43,816 nt of DNA, taken from the NCBI GenBank assembly GCA_002381765.1, contig DFXX01000080.1, positions 77,435 to 121,250 of the forward strand, in the 5' to 3' direction. Positions 8,449 through 17,212 of this stretch are shown in pieces. Position numbers and translations under genes: made by a program. Below the pieces are notes generated by a model that made no database searches, was not told the origin of the DNA, and saw only the letters and a list, made by a program, of their open reading frames with translations. The stretch comes from Bacteriovoracaceae bacterium UBA4097 (lineage in GTDB: Bacteria > Bdellovibrionota > Bacteriovoracia > Bacteriovoracales > Bacteriovoracaceae). The stretch's first letter is position 1, and each line of letters begins with the position of its first letter.

Positions 8449-8461
8449 TGCGGGAGTCCTT

Positions 8462-8938
8462 ATGAAAAGCAAAAATGATGAAGCCACTCAGCGAGTTCTC
8501 TTGCTCTTAAAAATTGATGCCAATAATCTCTTTGAGCGTATTAAAACGAGAAAGTCTGAATATTTGGAAATCTTTGCCTTGAGGAGAACACGGGAGCATT
8601 TTCCCATGATCTTTAAAAACCGTTATGAGGGCACATCCATAATGGATCTGTCTCATTGTAGTACTGAGCTTATTGCGGTTCTTGATAAGTATTACACCAT
8701 GGTGGAAGAGATGAGTTGGTACCTTTTTCAAACTGAAGATATGCCGAATACAGTAGAAGATTATATCGATCGAAAAATCGCTCGAATGGGAAAGCTTCTT
8801 CATACCCTAAATCTTTTTCTGGATGCTGAGCTTGGTATCGATGAGCAGTCATCTCCGGTCATCGATGGACCAAAGTTTATCGATCTTCCCGAAGAAGAAT
8901 CTGCAAATCTTTTTGAAGATGAGGGATCTCAAGAATAA
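8462..8938 (+). CDS. Unknown cytoplasmic alpha-helical protein
   Basis: 158 residues from the ATG at 8462, chosen because GGGAG lies 7 bases upstream; an earlier in-frame ATG at 8429 lies inside the preceding gene. There is no signal peptide or transmembrane helix. The sequence is mostly helical, with a Glu/Asp-rich C-terminus (LPEEESANLFEDEGSQE). No family recognised. The stop codon overlaps the next start (TAATG), so translation of the methyltransferase is probably coupled to it. Confidence 0.65.
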   Translation: MKSKNDEATQRVLLLLKIDANNLFERIKTRKSEYLEIFALRRTREHFPMIFKNRYEGTSIMDLSHCSTELIAVLDKYYTMVEEMSWYLFQTEDMPNTVEDYIDRKIARMGKLLHTLNLFLDAELGIDEQSSPVIDGPKFIDLPEEESANLFEDEGSQE

Positions 8939-9600
8939 TGAAGTTTTTAACCCTGCTTATTATTTCTATCTTTTGTTCTTCGCTAATGGCCCGAGATCCT
9001 ATTTCAGGAAGCCGTTTCCAGCAATTATCTGGAATGAAGATCCCTCAAGACTCTAAAAGTCAGTGGGATCAGAGATACAGTCGGAGCAACTTTATCTACG
9101 GAAAATCCCCGGCACATTTTCTTTCCGAGAACTATCAATACATTCCTTTTGAAAGTACCGTCCTGGATATGGGGATGGGTGAGGGGCGAAACGCCGTTTT
9201 CCTGGCGCAAAAAGGCTATAAGGTGACCGGCATCGATATTAGCTCGGTTGCCGTTAAGAAGTCCTATCTCTTAGCTCAGGAATTTGGAGTTAAGATCAAG
9301 GGGATTGCTGCTTCCTTAAAGGATTATAAGATCGAACCTGGCTCTTATGACGCCATCATTTGCTTCTATTATGTCGACCGCTCTCTTATTGGGAAAATTA
9401 AAGAATGGCTTAAACCTGGTGGCATTCTTATCTATGAGGCCCATACCACTAAGGAAAATCGTAGCCGCTCTGATGAAGAAGGAAACTTTTTAAAAGAGCA
9501 GGAGCTCCTTACGCTTTTTAAAGGTATGAGGGTGTTAAAGTACGAAGAGCCGCTTCATGAAAAAGAGTTTCGCTCAAGTATTATCCTCCTGAAAGAATAA
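8938..9600 (+). CDS. Class I SAM-dependent methyltransferase with an apparent signal peptide
   Basis: 220 residues. Motif I is VLDMGMGEGRNAVFLAQ (about 79-95) and the next beta-strand ends in the acidic GIDIS, as in TehB/thiopurine-type methyltransferases; the motif-IV region reads YDAIICFYYVD and the post-motif LKPGGILIYEA. The fold begins at SQWDQRY, but an extra 37 residues precede it and look like a secretion signal (MKFLTLLIISIFCSSLMA). An internal ATG at 9034 would remove this, but it has poor spacing to its CTGGA, while the 8938 ATG is coupled to the previous stop. A periplasmic location would be odd, since the methyl donor is cytoplasmic. The substrate is unknown. Confidence 0.82.
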   Translation: MKFLTLLIISIFCSSLMARDPISGSRFQQLSGMKIPQDSKSQWDQRYSRSNFIYGKSPAHFLSENYQYIPFESTVLDMGMGEGRNAVFLAQKGYKVTGIDISSVAVKKSYLLAQEFGVKIKGIAASLKDYKIEPGSYDAIICFYYVDRSLIGKIKEWLKPGGILIYEAHTTKENRSRSDEEGNFLKEQELLTLFKGMRVLKYEEPLHEKEFRSSIILLKE

Positions 9601-9632
9601 GTTGCTTCTCGTCTTCCAATATTTCCTTCCCG

Positions 9633-9641
9633 TGGCATAAT
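9633..9641 (+). promoter_or_regulatory. Extended -10 promoter at leaderless spacing
   Basis: TGG-CATAAT matches an extended -10 (TGn-TATAAT, one mismatch). Only 6 bases separate it from the ATG at 9648, so transcription would begin at the start codon itself. No Shine-Dalgarno is visible. Confidence 0.4.
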
Positions 9642-9647
9642 CAGAGA

Positions 9648-10340
9648 ATGTCTAAGTTCTTAATACTAATGATTTTCCTCTGCACGCGTCTTTCTGCTCA
9701 AACCGCAGAGAGTCCACTTGATGAAGACGGTCACCGATTCGGTGGCAGAATTTCTAAATTAAATCCCTCGGCTCGATTGGCAAGAGTGAGAACTGATTTT
9801 GAAAATATAAAATTCTTAAATCGCAAAGACCGGGTGGAGTTTTGGAATCCCACCTATCCAGATCATCGATGTGCGGGTTTAATCGAGGGAAGAACCAATG
9901 ATTATATTTTGGTCAAGATTCCTCGCTTTGATGATTGTATTCGAAAAGTTCATTTTACCACTGGTACCTATCTCACTCTGGAGAGTACTGATCTCAAAAA
10001 AACCGTACAAATTGCCAAGGAACTGGTGGAGATTCTTTTGAAGAAAAGATTGGCCGTACAGGCCCAAAAATCGCGACTGCAAAAAGAGTTGGACGGGCAC
10101 ATTGAAAAAGTAGATGCAGTTAATAAGCGATATGAAATCTTAAGACAAAAACTCGAAATAGAGTGGCAAAAAGAATTGGCCGCGCTAGAAGAAGATAAAT
10201 CGGAAGCCTTCACAGTCTTTAAAAACTCTGAGGCCCGTTTAAATGAAATTGATACTAAACTAGAAGCCTATAGAATCGAAGACCATAATCTAAAACTCGA
10301 TCGTTGGTCGCTTGATCCCGCACTTTATATATATAAATAA
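9648..10340 (+). CDS. Exported coiled-coil protein of unknown function
   Basis: 230 residues. The signal peptide ends around RLSAQ. A beta-rich N-terminal domain (about 30-110, with cysteines in HRCAGL and DDCIRK) is followed by a long coiled coil (about 120-215: LLKKRLAVQAQKSRLQKEL onward) and a short hydrophobic/aromatic end (DPALYIYK). A periplasmic scaffold-like role is possible but unproven. No family recognised. The start has no Shine-Dalgarno. The ABC-transporter binding protein begins 20 bases after its stop. Confidence 0.7.
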   Translation: MSKFLILMIFLCTRLSAQTAESPLDEDGHRFGGRISKLNPSARLARVRTDFENIKFLNRKDRVEFWNPTYPDHRCAGLIEGRTNDYILVKIPRFDDCIRKVHFTTGTYLTLESTDLKKTVQIAKELVEILLKKRLAVQAQKSRLQKELDGHIEKVDAVNKRYEILRQKLEIEWQKELAALEEDKSEAFTVFKNSEARLNEIDTKLEAYRIEDHNLKLDRWSLDPALYIYK

Positions 10341-10360
10341 ATGAGTCTAAGGAGTTAAAT

Positions 10361-11965
10361 ATGTATTTTAGAGGACTTTGCCTCATGCTTTTGATGCTGT
10401 CAGTTTTGGCTTGTCAGAACAAAGGATCAAAATCAGGAACTACCATCTATTATAATATTGGGGGAGAGCCAACCACCATCAGTCCTCTTTCGGGTTCGGA
10501 TGGCTATACTACCGCTGTTCATAGCTATATTTTCGAATCACTTTTAACCAATGATCTTGATAGCTATGAATGGAAGCCAGCGCTAGCAACAGAGTGGAAA
10601 GTTTCTGATGATAAGCGCACCTTCGAATTCAAATTACGAGAAGGCGTTAAGTGGCATGATGGAACGGAATTCACCGCAGAAGACGTTAAGTACTCTTATG
10701 ATGTCATCTTTACTGACGATTTTAAAGCCGTTCAGTACCGGCCTTTCTATGAAGCCATTAAAGAAGTTCAAGTCATAGATAAGTATCGGGTGAAATTTAT
10801 TGTTAAAGATGATTATTTCCAAAACTTCGATATCTGTGCCGGGATTAAGGTTTTACCTAAACATTTCTATTCCAATCAGGCCAATAAGCAGAATTTTGGA
10901 AAAGAGATTGTGGGAACTGGCCCTTACATCATGGAAAAGTATGACCGCGGCCAGAAGATGATTCTCACCAAAAATCAAAATTGGTGGGGAAACAATGTAC
11001 AATCCGAAAAAGACTCCTATCAGATACCTAAGGTTGTTCTGCGTTTTGTAAGTGAAGAGAACGTCTCTCTTGAATTACTTAAAAAAGGCGACATCGATTT
11101 TCTTGGAGTAAGAGCTGAAGGCTTCATTAAGAAGATGGTGGGCGATATCTGGGAAAAACGAGTAGTCAAGGTTAAGACAGAGAATAAGAGTCCTAAGGGA
11201 TATAACTTCATTGGCTTTAACATGAAGCATCCTATTTTAAAAGATAAGCAAGTAAGGCATGCCCTGAGTTTACTTTTTAACCGTCCGCTCATGCTCGATA
11301 AGTTTGAATATAATATGTCTGAATATGCTACTGGACCCATTTATGTTCAATCTGATTACGCTTCTCCCGAGGTGAAGCCTGTTCCTTATGACCCTAATGA
11401 AGCCCTCAAAATTCTGCGAGCTGCTGGATGGAAAGATAGCGATAAAGATGGCTTCTTAGATAAGGTCATCGATGGGCGCAAGACTAAACTATCTTTTACC
11501 ATTATGGAGCCTTCGCCTGAAATTATGAAGTATCTCACGGTCTTTAAAGAAGACGCGAGTAAGGCCGGAGTAGAGGTTAATATCAAGAATATAGAATGGA
11601 ACTCCTTCATTAAACTTCTCGACGAGAGAAATTTTGAGGCCGTTCGTCTCGCCTGGGGTGGAGGAAGTGTTGATTGGGATCCTAAGCAAATCTGGCATAC
11701 CGATTCAATCAAAGGTGCAGGCTCTAATTTTATCAGTTACTCCAATCCTCAGGTGGATAAGCTTATCGACTCATCCCGAAAAATTTTCGATAAGGAAAAG
11801 AGAATTAAAGAACTGCGTAAAGTTCATGAGATGATTTCCGCGGATTATCCTTATATTTTCTTCTTTAACAGTAAGTACACACTATATGGACATACTAAAC
11901 GAGTCGAAAAGCCTAAGGATACCTTTACCTATGGTATCGGACAGCAATATTGGACTTTGAAGTAA
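10361..11965 (+). CDS. Extracytoplasmic peptide-binding lipoprotein of an ABC importer (SBP family 5)
   Basis: 534 residues. The signal peptide ends with the lipobox SVLAC. The family-5 signature is present: FESLLTNDL, the WKVSDDKRTFEFKLREGVKWHDGTEFTAEDV block (given here in part), NWWG, and the C-terminal YPYIFFF. Family members deliver oligopeptides or similar solutes to the paired permeases. AAGGAG lies 8 bases before the ATG. The permease genes follow after 1 base and then a 4-base overlap, so the three genes are one operon. No ATPase gene is found in the operon. For a predator a role in prey-peptide uptake is plausible but inferred. Confidence 0.93.
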   Translation: MYFRGLCLMLLMLSVLACQNKGSKSGTTIYYNIGGEPTTISPLSGSDGYTTAVHSYIFESLLTNDLDSYEWKPALATEWKVSDDKRTFEFKLREGVKWHDGTEFTAEDVKYSYDVIFTDDFKAVQYRPFYEAIKEVQVIDKYRVKFIVKDDYFQNFDICAGIKVLPKHFYSNQANKQNFGKEIVGTGPYIMEKYDRGQKMILTKNQNWWGNNVQSEKDSYQIPKVVLRFVSEENVSLELLKKGDIDFLGVRAEGFIKKMVGDIWEKRVVKVKTENKSPKGYNFIGFNMKHPILKDKQVRHALSLLFNRPLMLDKFEYNMSEYATGPIYVQSDYASPEVKPVPYDPNEALKILRAAGWKDSDKDGFLDKVIDGRKTKLSFTIMEPSPEIMKYLTVFKEDASKAGVEVNIKNIEWNSFIKLLDERNFEAVRLAWGGGSVDWDPKQIWHTDSIKGAGSNFISYSNPQVDKLIDSSRKIFDKEKRIKELRKVHEMISADYPYIFFFNSKYTLYGHTKRVEKPKDTFTYGIGQQYWTLK

Positions 11966-11966
11966 T

Positions 11967-13004
11967 ATGCTTAAATATTTCTTACGTCGACTAGCGATTC
12001 TCATTCCCACCTTGATGGGTGTTACCGTTGTGGTCTTTGTCATCATCAATATGGCACCAGGCGGACCGATTGAGCAAAAGCTTCAGCAGATGCGCTTTAG
12101 TGGAGGAGATGGAGGCGGATCCCAAATGGGTGGTGGCAGCAGAGGAGGAACCCAGGGAGTTTCTAATGAGGTCATGGAGGCCCTGAAGAAGCAGTATGGC
12201 TTTGATAAACCCCTTTATCAGCGTTACTTCATTTGGCTCAAAAATATTGCCACTCTAAACTTTGGGGAGAGCTTTACCTATGAAGAGCCTGTGCTGGATG
12301 TGATCGTTAGTAAGTTTCCCGTCTCTTTGCAGTTTGGGATTGTCTCACTGATATTGAGTTATCTTATCTCGATTCCATTGGGAATTGTGAAGGCGATTCG
12401 AAATGGCAGCTCCTTTGATGTCGCCTCCAGCGTCTTCTTATTTATTCTTTATTCGATTCCTTCATTCATGCTCGCCATTCTTTTGATAGTCTTTCTTTCC
12501 GGTGGAAGTTTTCTCGAGATGTTCCCGGTGGGAGGACTGTATTCGGAATTGTATGATGAGTTGAGTCCCTGGGAGCAGTTCCTAGATCGCATTCATCACT
12601 TCACACTGCCGCTTATTTGCTACACCATCGGATCTTTCACGAGCTTAACAATTCTCATGAAGAATTCTCTTATTGAAGAAATCAAGAAAGACTATATTCG
12701 CACTGCTCGGGCCAAAGGAGTAGATGAGAAGACGGTTTATATGAAGCATGCATTAAGAAATGCACTTATTCCCATTGTAACTGGACTAGGTGGCTTTCTC
12801 ACTGTCTTCTTCGCTGGCTCCCTTCTGCTTGAAACGATTTTCCAGTTAGATGGCATTGGTCTTTTGAGTTATAAAAGCATTTTGTCCCGGGATTATAATG
12901 TCATCATGGGACTTGTATTTATTCAAAGTGCACTGTTTCTACTAGGGAATGTTATTTCTGACTTTGCTTATGTACTAGTTGACCCAAGGATTGATTTTAC
13001 ATGA
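11967..13004 (+). CDS. ABC peptide importer permease, YejB-like
   Basis: 345 residues with six transmembrane helices. It opens with MLKYFLRRLAILIPTLMGV and has the permease EAA loop (AKGVDEKTVYMKHALRNALIP), typical of DppB/OppB/YejB. A Gly-rich insert (about residues 45-68) lies in the first periplasmic segment, where YejB proteins also carry a Gly-rich stretch, and the DPRIDF ending is YejB-like. It forms the inner-membrane channel with the next gene product, whose ATG overlaps its TGA by 4 bases, implying coupled translation. Confidence 0.93.
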   Translation: MLKYFLRRLAILIPTLMGVTVVVFVIINMAPGGPIEQKLQQMRFSGGDGGGSQMGGGSRGGTQGVSNEVMEALKKQYGFDKPLYQRYFIWLKNIATLNFGESFTYEEPVLDVIVSKFPVSLQFGIVSLILSYLISIPLGIVKAIRNGSSFDVASSVFLFILYSIPSFMLAILLIVFLSGGSFLEMFPVGGLYSELYDELSPWEQFLDRIHHFTLPLICYTIGSFTSLTILMKNSLIEEIKKDYIRTARAKGVDEKTVYMKHALRNALIPIVTGLGGFLTVFFAGSLLLETIFQLDGIGLLSYKSILSRDYNVIMGLVFIQSALFLLGNVISDFAYVLVDPRIDFT

Positions 13005-14023
13005 TTGAAAGATTTATTGAAAACGAAGAAACCCTTAAGCGCTGGCGCAGATTTAAATCTCGACGTCTGGCGGTTATTTCTTGCTGGTTAGTAGGGATTG
13101 CCTGTCTATTGAGTTTTAGTGCTGAATTTTGGGCCAATAATAAACCACTCGTTCTCAAGACCAATGATACCTACTACTTTCCCATTGTGAAAGATTACCA
13201 TCCAAGCGTTTTTGGTGATCAGAACATGCTTCGAACTAATTATCGGACTTTAAAAATTGATAAAGAAAAAGGTGACTTCGCCATTTGGCCATTGATCGAA
13301 TGGAATCCCTTTGAATCAAATAAGGAAGTTGAAAGCTATCCCTCTCCTCCGACCGGTGTCAATCTTATGGGAACCGATGATAGAGGAAGAGATATCTTAA
13401 CCAGACTCCTTTATGGTCTTCGTTACTCCATTACATTTGCTTTTCTGGTGTGGGTTATAACTTTCATCGTTGGAACTGTTTTGGGTGGAATCATGGGCTA
13501 TATCGGAGGAAAAGTTGACTTCTGGGGACAGCGAGTCGTAGAAGTCCTTTCCACCGTTCCTCAGTTCTTCTTACTCATAATTATTATTTCCATCTTTAAG
13601 CCATCCCTCATCTTACTGGTTCTGCTTTCCAGTATTTTCGGCTGGATTACTATCAGCTACTATGTGAGAGGGGAGTTCTTGAAAAATAGAAAAAAAGAAT
13701 TTGTCGAAGCTGCTCGAGCCCTGGGAGCAGGTCACACTAGAATTTTCTTCCAGCACCTCTTACCAAATTCACTGTCGCCTATTATCACTTTTTCTCCCTT
13801 TGTTATCGCTGGAAATATTGTAAGTCTTGCGAGTTTAGATTATCTTGGTTTCGGACTTACTCCTCCAACGCCTAGCTGGGGAGAGTTATTAAATCAGGCC
13901 CAAAAGCATTTCACTGAAGGTTGGTGGTTAGCGGTTTATCCCTCGCTGGCACTATTTCTTACTCTCACTATGCTTTCCTTAATCGGTGAAGGTGTTCGAG
14001 ATGCCATGGATCCTCATCAATAA
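13001..14023 (+). CDS. ABC peptide importer permease, YejE-like
   Basis: 340 residues. The N-terminal part (RWRRFKSRRLAVIS, then a helix, then ANNKPLVLK and a YYFPIVKDYH segment) and the large periplasmic loop before the core helices match YejE more than DppC. Also seen: LMGTDDRGRDILTRLLYG, the EAA loop (AARALGAGHTRIFFQHLLPNS), and the C-terminal GEGVRDAMDPH. It pairs with the preceding permease. The downstream neighbour, 15 bases away, is an aminotransferase rather than the expected YejF-type double ATPase, so the energising subunit must be encoded elsewhere. Confidence 0.92.
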   Translation: MIERFIENEETLKRWRRFKSRRLAVISCWLVGIACLLSFSAEFWANNKPLVLKTNDTYYFPIVKDYHPSVFGDQNMLRTNYRTLKIDKEKGDFAIWPLIEWNPFESNKEVESYPSPPTGVNLMGTDDRGRDILTRLLYGLRYSITFAFLVWVITFIVGTVLGGIMGYIGGKVDFWGQRVVEVLSTVPQFFLLIIIISIFKPSLILLVLLSSIFGWITISYYVRGEFLKNRKKEFVEAARALGAGHTRIFFQHLLPNSLSPIITFSPFVIAGNIVSLASLDYLGFGLTPPTPSWGELLNQAQKHFTEGWWLAVYPSLALFLTLTMLSLIGEGVRDAMDPHQ

Positions 14024-14038
14024 ATATGAAAGGCTATT

Positions 14039-15190
14039 ATGAAAGATACTGCTTTAAGAATTTCCGAGTTCAAAGATTCTATTTTTGGCGTCATCTCTAA
14101 ACTTGCCCGTGATAACTCTGCTGTTAATCTGGGCCAGGGGTTTCCGGATTTCGACGGGCCAGAGTGGCTGAAAGAAATTGCTCATCAGAAGATGCAAGAA
14201 GGACATAATCAGTACGCTCCTTTCCAGGGGACACCATTTCTTCGTCAGGAAGTCGCCAATTACTACAAGCATTTTTATAATCTCAAATATAATCCCGAAA
14301 CTGAAATCACCATCACGGTAGGTGCTACCGAAGCTATCTATCTCGTGATGAATGCCCTGATTAATCCTGGAGATGAGGCCATCGTCTTGGAACCATTCTA
14401 CGACTCCTATGTGGCCTCCATTAAAATGGCGGGAGGAGTTCCCGTTCCCGTTACCATGCATGCACCAGAATTCTCAGTCGACCCACGGGAGTTAGAGAAG
14501 GCGATAACTTCTAGAACCAAGCTTCTCATCCTAAATAATCCCCACAATCCGAGTGGAAAAGTTTGGACTAAAGAAGAGCTCCTTATGATTAGTGAGCTGG
14601 CTCAAAAGCATGATCTTTTTGTGATGTCCGATGAGGTCTATGAATTCCTGCTTTTTGATGGCGCGAAACATCTTCCAACTGCGAGCCTGGAAGGAATGTT
14701 TGAGAGGACTATTACTGTTTCGAGTGCAGGCAAAACCTTTGGTCTTACTGGCTGGAAGATTGGATGGATTTGCGCTAATGAAAAAGTGTCCAAGGCCTGC
14801 CGTTTAATTCATCAATACATCACCTTCTCGGTTTCAACACCGATGCAAGAAGCTGTGGCAGAAGGTCTTAGGCGCCTACCTGAATATCTCCCGGGATTTG
14901 TTTCGCTTTATAAAGGTAAGAGAGATTATTTCTATCAAGAGATGAAAAAACTTGGTTTTGAGTTTAAGTCTCCTTTGGGAACCTATTTCATGATGGTCCC
15001 CATTAGCTCAAAGACCAAACTTAGCGATGTTGATTATTCCATGAAGCTTATTCAGGATAATAAAGTTGCAACCGTGCCTCCTTCAGCTTTCTATTTAAAG
15101 TCCACTGAAGGAGAGAGGTATTTAAGATTTTGTTTTGCTAAGAAAGAGGAAACTTTAATGAGTGCAGTGGCAAACTTACAGGGCCTGTAG
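14039..15190 (+). CDS. PLP-dependent class I/II aminotransferase (methionine/kynurenine aminotransferase-like)
   Basis: 383 residues, fold type I. Seen: NLGQGFPDFDGP near residue 30, the cofactor-contacting NNPHNPSGKVW (about 166-176), and the Schiff-base lysine in SSAGKTFGLTGWKIGW (about 234-249). The overall pattern resembles YbdL and kynurenine-oxoglutarate transaminases, which use methionine or aromatic amino acids; the exact donor cannot be told. It is probably co-transcribed with the peptide importer, which would fit catabolism of imported peptides (inference). The last 15 bases overlap the convergent HtrA-type protease gene. Confidence 0.9.
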   Translation: MKDTALRISEFKDSIFGVISKLARDNSAVNLGQGFPDFDGPEWLKEIAHQKMQEGHNQYAPFQGTPFLRQEVANYYKHFYNLKYNPETEITITVGATEAIYLVMNALINPGDEAIVLEPFYDSYVASIKMAGGVPVPVTMHAPEFSVDPRELEKAITSRTKLLILNNPHNPSGKVWTKEELLMISELAQKHDLFVMSDEVYEFLLFDGAKHLPTASLEGMFERTITVSSAGKTFGLTGWKIGWICANEKVSKACRLIHQYITFSVSTPMQEAVAEGLRRLPEYLPGFVSLYKGKRDYFYQEMKKLGFEFKSPLGTYFMMVPISSKTKLSDVDYSMKLIQDNKVATVPPSAFYLKSTEGERYLRFCFAKKEETLMSAVANLQGL

Positions 15191-16207
15191 TGTAATTTTA
15201 GTCGTCTTTTTCTTACCATCGCGCAGATACTTAACATCGACTTCATCGCCGATTTTCTTCTGCTCTAGAACTTGGTAAATATCATCCAGGTTATTGACGT
15301 CTTTACCGTCGACACTAAGGATAATATCACCCAAATACATTCTGCCATACTGGTCCTGAGTCATCCCCTTTAGGCCCGCTTTGGCAGCAGAACCTTTTTC
15401 ATCTATGTAAGAGATGATAAGTCCTTTACCATCAGAAATAAGCCTACGTTTCATTGAGTCTGGAACGATACCAATACCTAGACCTGGACGAATGACTTTT
15501 CCATGCTTAATAAGCTGAGGCACAATCATCTTAATGGTATCCGCTGGCACGGCAAACCCCAGACCAGCACTAGAGCCGCTGGTGGAAAAGATAACGGTAT
15601 TCATTCCGATCAAATCGGCTGAAGAGTTAAGAAGGGGACCTCCGGAGTTACCCATATTAATTGCGGCATCGGTCTGAATCATATCGTTTATTTTCACGCC
15701 ACCTATTCCGTCGATCTTTCGACCTAAGGCCGAAATCACTCCCGTCGTGAGAGTGTAATCAAGTCCAAAGGGAGATCCGATAGCAAATGAGGATTGACCC
15801 ACTAGCAAGCTCTTGGATGAACCCACCTGAATAGGAGTGAGCTTGGCCGGCTTTTCTTGAAGTTTTAAGACAGCAATATCTTTTTCGGGAGCCGTACCAA
15901 TGATCTTGGCTTTGTATTGTTTGGGATCATTGTAGAAAGTCACCACAAAACTATTTCCACCCTGAACCACATGGAAGTTAGTGATAATATGACCTTCCTC
16001 ATCCCATACAAATCCCGATCCTGCCCCTTGCGGCACTTCAACATCACCGTAGAAGAGATTACGCGCTAGCTTAATGTTCGAAACGTTTACGGTGGAAGGA
16101 ACTACTCTGCGATAAATATCGATGGTCTTGGTTTCAACAGTCAGTAATTCATCTGCAAAACCCGCAAAGCAAAAAAGGCTCAGAGACATGAGCAGTATGA
16201 GTTTCAT
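15176..16207 (-). CDS. Periplasmic HtrA/Deg-type serine protease with one PDZ domain
   Basis: 343 residues. The signal peptide (KLILLMSLSLFCFAGFA) is followed by an S1C protease domain with the full triad: His79 (NFHVV), Asp110 (KDIAVLKL) and Ser188 (GNSGGP). A single PDZ domain occupies about residues 240-343 (GLGIGIVPD to KKTTKI). One PDZ domain and this length fit the DegS/HhoB-type architecture, but the cleavable signal suggests a soluble periplasmic quality-control protease. AAGGAG precedes the ATG. It is divergent from the phosphatidylserine decarboxylase gene. Confidence 0.93.
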   Translation of the reverse strand: MKLILLMSLSLFCFAGFADELLTVETKTIDIYRRVVPSTVNVSNIKLARNLFYGDVEVPQGAGSGFVWDEEGHIITNFHVVQGGNSFVVTFYNDPKQYKAKIIGTAPEKDIAVLKLQEKPAKLTPIQVGSSKSLLVGQSSFAIGSPFGLDYTLTTGVISALGRKIDGIGGVKINDMIQTDAAINMGNSGGPLLNSSADLIGMNTVIFSTSGSSAGLGFAVPADTIKMIVPQLIKHGKVIRPGLGIGIVPDSMKRRLISDGKGLIISYIDEKGSAAKAGLKGMTQDQYGRMYLGDIILSVDGKDVNNLDDIYQVLEQKKIGDEVDVKYLRDGKKKTTKITLQAL

Positions 16208-16221
16208 CGGTACTCCTTTTT

Positions 16222-16249
16222 TTGACTAATATAGCTCCCAAAGTATAAT
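16222..16249 (+). promoter_or_regulatory. Sigma-70 promoter of the phosphatidylserine decarboxylase gene
   Basis: TTGACT (16222-16227), a 16-base spacer and a perfect TATAAT (16244-16249). Transcription would start near 16256, which excludes the ATG at 16250 as a translation start and supports the one at 16283. Confidence 0.72.
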
Positions 16250-16282
16250 ATGTTCTTGAAAAACCCCCAAGAGGAAACCTCT

Positions 16283-17212
16283 ATGACAGCCATCAGCAAT
16301 CCCCCGGAAATAAAATACTTTAACCGCATGACGGGTGAATACGAGATTGAAAAAGTCTATGGGGACAAGTTCATAAAATTTCTTTACTGCTCGGTTGCGG
16401 GTCAAGCCATTGGCTCTTTTCTAACCAACAAGTATGTGAGTCAGGCTTATGGTTTTTTGCAAGACGCTCCCTCTAGTCATAAAAAGGTGCGCCCATTTAT
16501 TGAGCAGTTTAATATTCCTATTGAGGATTATGAACCGGGGACAAGACCGGGTGTTGATCCTAAAGACACTTATCGCACTTTTAATGAATTCTTTATCCGC
16601 AAATTTAAGATGGGGAAGCGACCTTTTCTTACCGAGGCCCATCAAATGCCGGCTTTTGCAGAGGCCAGATATGTAGGATTTGATGCCGTAGATGAAAAGC
16701 GTACTTATCCGGTTAAAGGTCACTATCTTCTTGCTAAAGATCTTATTGGGAACGATCAAGTTGCAAAGATCTTTGATGGTGGTCCTCTCCTGATTGCACG
16801 CCTTTGTCCTGTTGATTATCATCGTTATCATTATCCTGATAATGGTACGGTCCTTGATCATTTCCGTGTGCCGGGTGCTTATGATTCGGTTAACCCCTTG
16901 GCCTTGAAATATAAAAACCAGATCTTCATAAAGAACGAGCGCCATGTTTCTATTCTTCAGACAGAAAATTTTGGACGACTCGCTTATATCGAAGTAGGTG
17001 CAATTTGTGTGGGTAAGATAGTCCAAAGCCATCGATGGAACGAGCCATTTAGCCGTGGCGAGGAGAAGGGCTACTTTCTCTTCGGTGGATCTACCGTGAT
17101 TGTGATGGGAGAAAAAGGCCGATGGAAGCCATCTCAGGATATATCGTCTAATACCGCTAAAGGTATTGAGACCTATCTTCATTTGGGTCAGGAAGTCGCC
17201 GTTAGAGTGTAA
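16283..17212 (+). CDS. psd: Phosphatidylserine decarboxylase proenzyme
   Basis: 309 residues from the ATG at 16283. This start is chosen because GAGGA lies 8 bases upstream and the likely promoter's -10 box abuts the earlier in-frame ATG at 16250. The enzyme makes phosphatidylethanolamine at the inner membrane. The self-cleavage site GGST is present, with Ser270 becoming the pyruvoyl cofactor, so an alpha subunit of about 40 residues is expected. The upstream TFNEFFIRKFK and RLCPVDYHRYHYP segments are typical. The GGST form and the N-terminal motifs fit the type II-like branch rather than E. coli Psd. The last 11 bases overlap the convergent hydrolase gene. Confidence 0.94.
   Translation: MTAISNPPEIKYFNRMTGEYEIEKVYGDKFIKFLYCSVAGQAIGSFLTNKYVSQAYGFLQDAPSSHKKVRPFIEQFNIPIEDYEPGTRPGVDPKDTYRTFNEFFIRKFKMGKRPFLTEAHQMPAFAEARYVGFDAVDEKRTYPVKGHYLLAKDLIGNDQVAKIFDGGPLLIARLCPVDYHRYHYPDNGTVLDHFRVPGAYDSVNPLALKYKNQIFIKNERHVSILQTENFGRLAYIEVGAICVGKIVQSHRWNEPFSRGEEKGYFLFGGSTVIVMGEKGRWKPSQDISSNTAKGIETYLHLGQEVAVRV

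Noticed and set aside
16250..16282. Earlier ATG for phosphatidylserine decarboxylase adding 11 residues.
   Set aside because: It directly abuts a perfect TATAAT, so it would lie upstream of the transcript start, and it has no ribosome binding site.
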